Part shown: positions 55,151-64,000 of the stretch, one piece after another
Layout: each line of letters opens with the position of its first letter
Position numbering within the stretch: the stretch's first letter is position 1
Origin: Suillus spraguei
Lineage: Eukaryota; Basidiomycota; Agaricomycetes; Boletales; Suillaceae
Length of the DNA: 64,000 nt
Direction of reading: 5' to 3'
Assembly (NCBI GenBank): GCA_016800925.1
Contig: JABCPU010000046.1
Coordinates: 208,067 to 272,066 of the forward strand
Notes under the pieces: generated by a model
Told to the model about the DNA's origin: nothing
The model's database searches: none
Seen by the model: only the letters and a program-made list of their open reading frames with translations
Made by a program: the position numbers and the translations under genes

Positions 55151-58100
55151 TTATCTGAACATTGAAAAAGTATATCTATCTATGTACGAGTTCAACCAGA
55201 AGGTGTCACAGTCCTCAAGCACTGTATCACTTGTCCACTCTCGCGGGGCTATGACACCAAACCTCGGAATAAGATGAACACTGCGCTCGATATCGGCTAC
55301 TGGCACAATACTAGCCACAGTTTCACCTCCACGCAGTGATCGCGAGAGCTTATATAGCCCGCTATTGCGGTCTGGAGCTGGCGGAAATGGTGTAAACCAC
55401 TCGACATACGCAAGGTGAGTAGGAAGATGGACCGTTGGTGGGAAGAGCAGTGGGATAGATTTTGGGGGGAAGGTGAACATGACTCGAACTTGACCAACAC
55501 GGAAATCTAGCATCAATACAAAGTAAGTAATACATACTAACGCTGACTGACAGATAACGCACCTCGAAGATCCTTCGCATTCATACCCACCCTCACCAGA
55601 GCTGTATCGGATCGGCGAGCAGTGAGGTGAGCACCCACATTGCATTGTGGTTTTGCATGGACGCTGTCCAAAGTAACATGCGCGTCGCCATGGCCACGAG
55701 CATCGACCGAGCACCACTTGACCTTATGAAAGACAGGCAGTCGGTGGAACGGAAAATGAATGTCGCGCGCCAGCACATCAAGTGCTTGACTGTCGAGTGG
55801 CGCAGGATCGTTACCTCGACTCTGCTGAGCAATAAAGCGTGCGAGGGCATCGCGAAAATGAGTAGCGCCGTAATCTGTAGCCAGCTTTTCGAGGCTGACG
55901 GACTTCGCGCTAGGGTGTTTTGTCATGACTTGTTCACGGCTGAATGTCATATCCGGTGGGCGTGAATGATAAGGATCAGCCTGGTGGCCACCAGCAAGTC
56001 GCCAACTAACATATTTTTGGTGTCGTAAAATCTTCTCCTTTCGTTCGAGCCAGCGGGTCATCTGGGCAAACTCATCCTTGTGATTCGTAGCGCGGTAGGC
56101 ATCTTTCGCCAAGTCGATATGGAGCCGTTCTGTGTACTCTGTGTTATAATTGTCAGTAGAGCCGAACAGCATGATCATCAAATGATAGTGACGAGCAGCA
56201 TGCAACTTCGGTAGGTTAAAGTTGTTTCGAATGCCGAGCTCGACGAAAATAAGCTTGTTTTCATGAAAAAGGTCCAGTGCCTCGTCCAGCAACTGAAGGG
56301 TCTCGGTGCTATGGCAAGGGTATTGCGCGAGGTACAGGAAATCAAGAAGCCCTCTAACAGCTCGTAGCAGACGACCTGCATTGAGATTGTTGGGCAGACG
56401 AATATCGATTATGATGCCGAGGAGGAAGCGGCATATCTGGGCATGTTCAGTGCCGCTTACGCGTGATAAGGTGGTGATACCCTTGGCGAATAATCTAATG
56501 TGATGGTTGGGAGGAAGGCGTCGACAACGAGCATCTATTTCTGTGGCTCCACAAGCGGCCTCTAACCATGCTAAAAGGTGTTTCACCAAGCCCTGGTATA
56601 GCTGATGCAACACATCAGGCGTGACACCCTGAAAAATGTTCGCGAACGGCAGTCCCTCCCAGAAAGGATGTATCAAAGGTTTGATTCCTACTGTGGCACA
56701 TGCGCGAACAAAGGCGAGATTGCCTTGATCGAGTGCCGCGAGTGCATCCAGCACCTCACCAATATTTCGTAGGTGAAGTGGTACCGTATTGCTTTCAGTG
56801 TCGTCCTTCTCAACATCACATTTCGGGCAGTCACCAAACTTGATCCCTGTTGCGAGAAGCTGCTCGGGATAATCACCAACAAAACTCGCAAATAAAGGGT
56901 GGCAGCGGCGAAGAGCGCCATCACCACTGCGCATATTGATGCCCTCTAATCCAGCATGTTGCAATGGAGCAAGGACGCGACTCATGCAAGCGTGATATAA
57001 GTTTGCAATAGACCGACGGCGTGAGGCCTTATTGGTGATGTGCTCAAGTCGAGTAGTTGGTAGATAGGCCAGAAGGATATGTCCCCCTCGCGAAGGTTTA
57101 CGGCGAATTTCCTTCGGGATGTTACCAATCGTGAGATACATCGGGTATGCGGACTTGTTGCGAAACATAGTGACTTGAGTTTTGTCCGTCGAGATGATAA
57201 TCGGAATGATGGTCCCACCAGGACGATGCTGATCAAGTTTTTTCTAAGGCATTATAAGTTACGAAGTTCAATTGATGTCACATAACAGTACTTACCTGCG
57301 TGTTCCACCACCACTTTCCAGTATGCATATCATGAAACAGACGAATGGTCTGATCCTCATCAGTGTAATGGCGCTCCGGAGCGAATGTAAGGTATCTCGC
57401 AAAGTCGGGATCGCCGTACAGTGACTTGATGCATTCGATGATGTCACGGTAATACACATCAAAGGATTCTCCTGCGACGACGACCTGCTCCCGTTTGAAT
57501 TTGAGGCGTCCAGTTGGAAGTTCGTGGTCGATAATCTTGTTAAGTTCGTTGGCGTTCTTGAATGACAACCCTAAACGTTCGCTAACCTAGTAGTATTGGC
57601 TATAAATGAGTGGAACTTGTGAAGTGGCGAAAGAACTTACTCCATCAATGGAGAGCAGGTCCGAAAATGCTGTAGAAGTTGCTCCGCGAAGCTTCGCCCA
57701 TCTCGCAACCTCCCATTCGATCTGGGAATTGAAAGGATGGTATGGATTCTCGTCATTGGCGAGATGTGCGCCATATGCTGCATTGGCACCATGGTCAACT
57801 GAGCCATGCGACATACTCCGCCGGCCAGCACGTGGATCAGGATAGGGCACCCTAACAAATCCAGAGTGGCCTCGTGCGCGAGCCTCGATGTCTTGACGAG
57901 CGTTCTGTTGATCCTCCAACTCGTCATCCGCAAAGGCATCGTCCAGTAGGTCCAAGTCATTGTCTTCATCGGCCTGAGGTTGCGATGGTGCAGCCTCCCA
58001 TTCAGGTTCGAAGAGCAGATGATCATCGAAATCATCCTCATCACTATCAGCTGCGTGCTCACTCGCAGCAGGCCTCTCTAACTCATCCTCATTTCTGTTA

Positions 58101-58303
58101 TAGTCTCCCTCAAAGAAATCGGCGTCATCGAAGGCAAGCTCAGCTTCGTTGGCTTCGTTCAAGGCTTCGTTGTTTGTTCTTGATCGCGACTGGCTGTAGA
58201 GTGCGTGACAACGTGGGTCGCGACTCTTTGCGATATGCTGGCTGAGTCCAGTTACGGTGAGATCATCACGGCCACAAGCTGAACAAGTTCGGTGACCATC
58301 CAT
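55151..58303 (-). CDS. Plavaka transposase
   Basis: This transposase should cut and join the element's ends. The start is chosen at MDGHRTCSACGRDDL (58303), which opens a small zinc-finger-like C-x2-C...H...C segment. An acidic linker follows (EPEWEAAPSQPQADEDNDLD), then SQIEWEVARWAKLRGATSTA ending LLSIDG, joined over an intron to SERLGLSFKNANELNKIIDH. Next is YRDIIECIKSLYGDPDFARY with WWWNTQ, then the core IIPIIISTDKTQVTMFRNKS, YPMYLTIGNIPKEIRRKPSR, GDCPKCDVEKDD, PDVLHQLYQGLVKHLLAWLE and LPKLHAARHYHLMIMLFGST. A last exon ends WLNSYIDRYTFSMFR at 55151. The largest exon is open for 543 codons. No frameshift was seen. The aspartate in STDKTQ is a candidate active-site residue; I did not assign the full triad. 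Confidence 0.88.
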
Positions 58304-58954
58304 AGTTATAATGGTGGGGGATGAAGACGAAGCTGAAACGATGGGAGTGAGGGATGAAGACGAAGCTGAAACGATGTCAAAATGAAAAAGGGTAAGGGTG
58401 TGGTAGGGATGGGCAGGTAGTATGGGACCATGTACAGCGGCCATAGTGAGCAGAACGGGCTGGATGATGGTGTCGCGAAGAGCTGGTCCAATTTGCCGTC
58501 ATTACAGGGTAGTCAGTGCCCGATCAACCTAGCAAATATTAGCACTGCAGCCGCCAGTAAAGCGAGGGAAAACATACTAAGTTGTGCTTTGACGGTGGTG
58601 GTACTGGTACTGGCTCGTGTTTTGGGATACCTGGGGATGACGATGGGTATCCGAGTCATGGGATACCTGGGGACGATGACTGGGGACGACGATGCTGGTG
58701 GGGCAGTGTCACGAAAGTCAGGGACAGCCTACAGCGCCGCCGATACAGTGCCGGTGAAAATACAGTTTAGCGCCCTTCACTGCTGCTACATAATTGCCCT
58801 GTTACATTGCGTTAGTAAAATTTTCAGTCCCATTCCCTTCCGTTTGACCATCACTCACATTCGTTTTAAAAAAATCTGCACGGCACCCTCGACGCTCCTT
58901 TATTCTTTCAAGTCCTACACATTCTAAGTCTCAAAAACAAAGAAATATTAATAA
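58304..58954. promoter_or_regulatory. Shared intergenic region of the transposon genes
   Basis: The 650-bp space lies between two divergent starts and must carry both promoters if the genes are expressed. It has GATGAAGACGAAGCTGAAAC-type direct repeats at about 58320-58377 (two copies of about 33 bp) and a GGGATACCTGGGGA repeat at 58624-58676. I could not identify specific factor sites. Confidence 0.5.
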
Positions 58955-61087
58955 ATGACTTTACCTCGGCAGGATCAAGGTAAGTGAGTATAAGCAACTC
59001 GGCAAGTGACTGACTGTGAGGCTCGACAGAAGCGCGTGGTGCCAAGAAAAAAGCTATCAAAAACGCAGGTGAGCGACCGAAAACACCATCAATAAATCAA
59101 ACTGACCTGAGATTCAGTTTGGAAGCAAGATAAACCAAGACGCAAGAATGCGACAGCGACATCAGCCCAAGACTGTCCTGCCACAAAAAAGAGAACTGAC
59201 GCGTTGGCACCGGCGCCTACTCCAAGTCGGAACTCCAGCTCCACTGGCAAGTCAAACAGGACTATGGTGTCAAGAAAGCCGTCAACACTGAGTCCGTTGA
59301 TACACTTGAAACTGATTTATGGTACTTACATGGAAAAATGTTGGGCACTGGCAGAGCGTCCGCGCGACATGAGCGACTCAGATGATGGTATCTTGCAGGC
59401 TCCACTGATGGTTGATAAGCAACTTGAAGGTCAGCCTACGCCGTGACCAAAAAGGAAGTCCGAGTCTCACATGATCATCTTGTGCAGCGCAGCCTAACTA
59501 TCGACGACCAGCGAAACTCTGCCGAACTTACGCTATGAGAGATGTGGCGTTGCCTGAAGATGAAGATGAGGAGCAGAGTGCTGACTCTGATACGAGTCGG
59601 CCCAGGGACAAACCGAGTCGGGACAACTTACTAACCGATTCAGACGGTAGTGATCATGAGAGCAGTGCCACTGACAGCGAGGATGAAGATTCGGCTGCAA
59701 TGAAGCTTTTCGATGAGGTCAGCTTTATTATATCATATGCTTGTGGACTCACGTTTGATACTTTCAAGGTCGCGTCGGTCGTCACCAACAAGCAGCAGGT
59801 AGCATCGAAATCACGTGGCACTTCAAAAGCCGAGTTCAAGGCCCGAGATCACAAACAAGCGGCGGAGACTCCTACCTGGGCCAATATGGATGTTGAAGAT
59901 GCAGTTTCGGAGTCCATTGAAGATCGCTCGACTGGTGGCAACTCGTCAGAATTTCAATCTGACGATGAAGGTACTGCACCGACTCGGAAACTTCAAACCT
60001 CAGACACGAAGACTCGGAGTATCGCCTCACTCGTTCGAACAGAAAGTGGAAAGGTGAAATTACTTGATCAGAACATAGAGACTCGCAGAGTTCTTCAGTC
60101 CGCAATCATGGAAGTCAAGTGCCACCTTTTTTTCGCCAACGGCTACCCTGAATTGGTTGACAAGAACCAAGTCGCGCTGCAAGCATTGATAGTAGTCGCC
60201 GAAAAACGTGGTGTGCATCCAATCAAAGAACGTCTTCAATCAGACGTTAGGTATGCGTCACAACTCGGTAGCTTGGTGAGTTCAACTTGCACCCTTTCTT
60301 ATCAGTCTCTAACCATATGCGAGGTGGATGCTCGTGTTCCAATATTGCGCCGTGAGCTGAAGGAAGACGCATGTGCGAATGCCGATGGTTACTTTCGCCT
60401 TGGACACACCGACTCTGGGAAAGCTGCAGCGAGAAGGCTGTTGGATAAGCTTGCATATATATACGCCTTGAAGTTTGATGTGAGATCTCTCCCCTTGCCT
60501 GTACTACTGACATTGTTGAAATTATACAGATCAATAACGAGGCTTCGCCCATTGGGAAGAAGCCCTACCAGGGTGAACTCTTACTTTTCTTAATATATCG
60601 GCAGCTCTTTCATAGCTCGAGGTCCATTGCCATCAAGTTTACGGAACGCTTCGTCGAAATCGCCAACAACAAAGGCCAGCGCCCCGAAGTCCCTATCCCT
60701 TTGCTGGCATTGGTTGCAACTGCGGTAACGTGCTTGTCGTCATTGTACGGATGTGCCGTCTAACTCGTTGCAAAGGTGTATGCAGCCCTTCTGTGGAAGT
60801 CGCAAGGTTCACCGTCGAAATTCAACTTTACAGGAAATTTATTCAGCGAGACATACAACTACCATGTCAGGTTCCTGGAAAAACTGAAGAAGGACGCACC
60901 TGCGAAATTCCACTGTATGATGGCCGACATCTATGAGGCTGCGCAGTGAGTTCCACTTAGGTAGTATTCCCTCGATGCTCACTCTGCTTGCAGGAAGTTG
61001 CGATACAGCGGCGCCGCTGCCAGTGGCCATGCTGCTGAGCTCGAAGCATTCGAGTTACTTGACCTCGACAATATGGAAGAAGACTGA
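58955..61087 (+). CDS. DUF6532-domain protein carried by the transposon
   Basis: The start is MTLPRQDQ at 58955 with a GTAAGT donor directly after, giving a very short first exon. Basic exons follow (RVVPRKKAIKNA, WKQDKPRRKNATATSAQDCP) that could be a nuclear localisation signal. An acidic, Ser-rich linker (EDEDEEQSADSDTSRPRDKP) leads into the DUF6532 domain. Its blocks are LQSAIMEVKCHLFFANGYPE, VALQALIVVAEKRG, DARVPILRRELKEDACANAD, INNEASPIGKKPYQGELLLF and IYRQLFHSSRSIAIKFTERF, then VPIPLLALVATAVYAALLWK. The end is LLDLDNMEED at 61087. DUF6532 proteins are frequent in mushroom genomes and often sit beside Plavaka transposases; their function is unknown. Because it lies between the same terminal repeats and diverges from the transposase, it is probably part of the element. 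The exon chain is reconstructed by eye. Confidence 0.8.
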
Positions 61088-61474
61088 TTCATCCCCCACT
61101 TGTTTTCATGGTGTACAATACGGAATTGTGAAGCTGATACATAGTCTCCTGGTTGATCATAGCGCGCACTGTTATTTAAATTACCCTACTAGCCCATATA
61201 CCCATTTTTAATCAAATTTAATTTTGTTCTTGTTATCTTATTCTGTCTGATTCGGTTGGAACTCTCGTCTAAGATCAAACAATTAATTCTACAAGTCATG
61301 ATAATGTGTTTGAATAACTGAAAATCATTGCTAATTCTTGTGTTTTTATTAGGGGGTAAAAAAACCGAACTAAGCTTGCTAAAACTTGAATTTGTATAAT
61401 TTAGACATAATAACGCAGGATTAGTTCTAATGTTGCATCTTTAGTCAAATTTGTTGGGGAGGGTTTTCCTGATG

Positions 61475-63696
61475 CAGTGTGTAGATGCAATCACCTGTGG
61501 GGAAAACATATTTGTTATCCAAACTTAATTTTTGGTACGGGCATAGCACGAAGGCCGTGTTTGCTTGCGATGCCAACGATCGTCTCCAGTGAGTACAAGC
61601 GCATGAGCCACTTCAAGAAGCAGGAGTGGAAATTGTGTCATGTAAGTGTTTGGCTAGGAGCAAGAAGTTTGGCACACCCGTCTGGCTTCACCGGAAACTA
61701 TGAATACAGTTGAAAAGTTTTGAAACTATTACTATTTAAAACCAGACCTGACCGGTGCCGCTCAGAAATACTGCATTGCTTGTTCCATCCCACTATTGAC
61801 GAGGACGTTGGTAGAATGTAGCAGGAAAACAAAGGGTGCTGCAAATAGGTCTTCGATTTTGCTGGTAGGTGATTCACTGATACGTGCAATCACAGTGGAT
61901 TGAGGCGCAATGAACGGTGTTGTAGCTAGTACCACTAATCTAAGTGTCGAGAACGGCGCTTGCCGCTGCAGTACACGGGAGCCATCATTGCCGATATCCA
62001 TGGCACCATGATCCTCGGACGTCTGTCAATTGTTGTCATTGTCAATAGATGATCTGTGCGGTAAGTTTTTGTTCACATCACATCGTCATGATTACATGTC
62101 AATCAGCCTTCCAGTAATACTAGTATAACCGAGACGTCGACGTGGTATGCATGAAACGATGGAAATCGGATATCGAGGAGACGCTCGTGAGTCGTGAAGA
62201 CCAGGCACGACACATGAGAAAAATTACGTAATACTAAATACGCAGCGAGCAACTCGAAGGTAATCGAAGAATTATTGATTAGTACTACTAGTAAGTATTT
62301 TCAGCTGACATTTGGTCATAGGGAGGTGCTACTGCCCCCCTTTTACTAGGAATGATTTATAGAGCATAATCCTATATCACGAGAGCAACAGCACAAGACG
62401 ATTGATTCGAGGCAGAGACAACCTTGATCCCTCATGAGCGTTATTTCGGCGGACGGAGCTTATGACAGCTTGACAACTTGTACTCACTTCTAGGTGCTTT
62501 ATTTGGGAATACTCTCCCATATGGCGTATTTGGTTTCTGATTGGCAGCAGGCAGTCTCCTGTCCCGGGCATTTCGGTGATAGATACTGGTCATTGGTGAG
62601 TATTCCCACTCCCGTCTGCTCGTCTAAATAACTGTATATCCTTAACCTGCTTATTGGTTCAACTTCAACGCAACCACCCGCGACGGCTGTGAGTTTGCTT
62701 GCTACGTCATTGGTCAATGAGACTATGGGGACACCGGATCCTCGATTTCTAACACTTGGATAATTGTCGCTGCGTAGGTTGTTCAGTCTGGATTGTCATA
62801 AAACACTACCATGAACTGCCACGAGCATTCACAGGATCGACTAATTTTTATATCTGTGACTGATGCTCTACCATCTGACTGGTGACCACTCATCATTTCT
62901 ACAGAACTTAACCGTCATGAGAATCAACATCCATTGTGGCGCTTTCCTTATTCAGATATTTGTTCTCTGGCCACGCATCATTACTTGGGGTTCGAGAATC
63001 TAACGCCCAACTTGTAGCTAACTCCAACGAAGGGGTTGCCGTGACTAAAATTACTTTTCAGGAGCACATACACGACTGCCGGTAGTATGTAGCACGGGAA
63101 ATGCTCAGCTCGGGTACACTGGTCGGGTGTATTGTATTTCCAAAAATTACTTGAACAAATACCTCTGCCCTCGCCTCTGCTCCACGTACAACTGAGGTGG
63201 TTATTTTCCCATAGATCTGAGATAGAGCTTTTCGCTGATGGCCGCTGTCTTCCCCGTTTTCACAGACTCGAAGGTATCTATCCAATAGATCGGTTCGCTG
63301 TACGGGCGTCAAACTATTATCAGCCCGCAAGCGCTCAGTTTGGGGTTTGATTGGCGCGTGAAAAGTTGCAGACTCTCAGGGTTTCCGGTCTGTGTAGGGC
63401 TAGATAAGCACCTGAGCATAAGGCTTGAATGAGCAGAATATGTTCCCATATGGCCATATTGTCAGTCGTGTGAGTAGATATCCTTTGACCCTTCCGTTGG
63501 TAACTGATTGTTGAGAACAGTCGACGTGACACCGACAAGTGTGGTGACATAAATTCGCAACATGCCGTACCATAATGTTCTTTCTACCACCAATCCTGGC
63601 AAGATAACGGAACTCTATGGTTTATAAGTATCTACGTCGGTTATCAGTAATCGACGGCACACCGCCCTCACACACCTACTTGATCTGCACGGTCCC
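61475..63696. other. Region right of the transposon, no gene identified
   Basis: Minus-strand open stretches near 61762-62001, 62499-62717 and 63058-63330 look mildly protein-like (for example TNDVASKLTAVAGGCVEVEP and PVQRTDLLDRYLRVCENGED). I could neither join them nor recognise a family. The right end should carry the promoter of the next plus-strand gene. Confidence 0.4.
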
Positions 63697-64000
63697 ATGT
63701 CCGACGAAGAAGTCGCCTATGCTCTCCGATGGAACAACAATATAGCAGGTTCGTTAATTCACTTTTTTCGTGAACGAAGCATCATACTGAACATTTTCCA
63801 GTGATGATGATTGGATTGATGTCCTATGAGTACAGTCCGTAGCTTTCATGAGAATTGCACTGCAACTGAGCACAAGATGATATAGTACTTCAATTCGAAA
63901 AAGAGGTAACGATAAGCTTGTTTTCCCTTGGTCGAGTATTCATGCCCAGATTGTCTAGGTCAAGTTTGTTTGGGTAGGTATTCAATCCCCAATGATATCA
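63697..64000 (+). CDS. DUF6533-domain membrane protein, 5' part
   Basis: The start is MSDEEVAYALRWNNNIA at 63697. Exon 2, after a 51-bp intron (GTTCGT...TTCCAG), reads VMMIGLMSYEYI. Exon 3, after a further short intron, reads LQFEKEVT followed by ISLFSLGRV before the window ends. The W-N-N-I-A, L-x-S-Y-E-Y and F-x-x-E-V pattern over the first 40 residues is that of DUF6533, an N-terminal membrane segment found on seven-helix-like proteins that are greatly expanded in mushrooms. The rest of the gene lies outside the window. The function is unknown. Confidence 0.7.

Larger units (their letters stand above)
54995..61474. mobile_element. Plavaka-like DNA transposon, 6.48 kb, with TIRs
   Basis: The element is bounded by perfect 18-bp inverted repeats, CATCAGGAAAACCCTCCC at 54995-55012 and its reverse complement at 61457-61474. 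Subterminal sequence is also alike (GCAAATTAGG / CAAATTTGAC, AACATTAG). Inside are two divergent genes: the Plavaka transposase on the minus strand and a DUF6532 gene on the plus strand. The shared gap between them (58304-58954) would hold both promoters. A 2-bp CA may flank both ends, but no longer target duplication is visible. Both genes appear largely intact, so the copy may be young. Confidence 0.85.

Overview
The window is nuclear DNA of a mushroom-forming basidiomycete (Agaricomycetes type). The host genes are broken by many short GT-AG introns of about 45-70 bp. The accessory content is typical of such genomes: a Plavaka-like DNA transposon carrying a DUF6532 gene, a truncated Helitron, a pogo-like remnant, a NACHT protein with 'WLxTxxG' repeats, a BTB pseudogene, a MYND protein and a DUF6533 protein. 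No rRNA, CRISPR or bacterial-style operon is visible.

Layout. 1-4.8 kb: gene-poor, with two strong hairpins, a Helitron-type helicase (-) and a 48-bp tandem repeat. 4.8-12.4 kb: three minus-strand housekeeping genes, namely phosphoglucomutase (with an apparent 1-base frameshift at its active site), ATP-dependent NAD(P)H-hydrate dehydratase, and a Reg1-like PP1 regulator with a DUF1752 domain. 12.4-16.3 kb: non-coding, with a degenerate minisatellite. 16.4-25.5 kb, plus strand: a VPS9/CUE Rab5-type GEF, an allantoate-permease-type MFS transporter and a low-complexity hypothetical protein. 25.8-28.5 kb, minus strand: RNase P subunit Rpp40 and pantothenate synthetase, packed tightly. 28.8-29.6 kb: pogo transposase remnant. 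30.0-34.4 kb: NACHT protein whose C-terminal half is a roughly 2.3-kb array of 27-bp (9-residue) repeats that changes reading frame several times. 37.7-41.8 kb: two near-identical GNAT acetyltransferase genes bracketing a tandem array of tRNA-Ser-like units. 42.1-45.5 kb: dolichyldiphosphatase (-) and BCS1-like AAA ATPase (+), divergent. 45.5-54.9 kb: repeat-rich, with a MYND gene, a partial copy of its 5' end, and a dead BTB gene. 55.0-61.5 kb: a Plavaka-like element with 18-bp perfect terminal inverted repeats. The last 300 bp hold the start of a DUF6533 membrane protein.

The housekeeping genes are unrelated in pathway: sugar-phosphate interconversion, NAD(P)H repair, glucose-repression signalling, endosome traffic, tRNA processing, pantothenate synthesis, N-glycosylation lipid recycling and mitochondrial Rieske assembly. 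They look like normal conserved fungal genes. The biology worth a second look is in the accessory DNA: the repeat-bearing NACHT locus, the tRNA-like array between duplicated GNAT genes, and the small inverted-repeat elements whose ends resemble the Plavaka termini.
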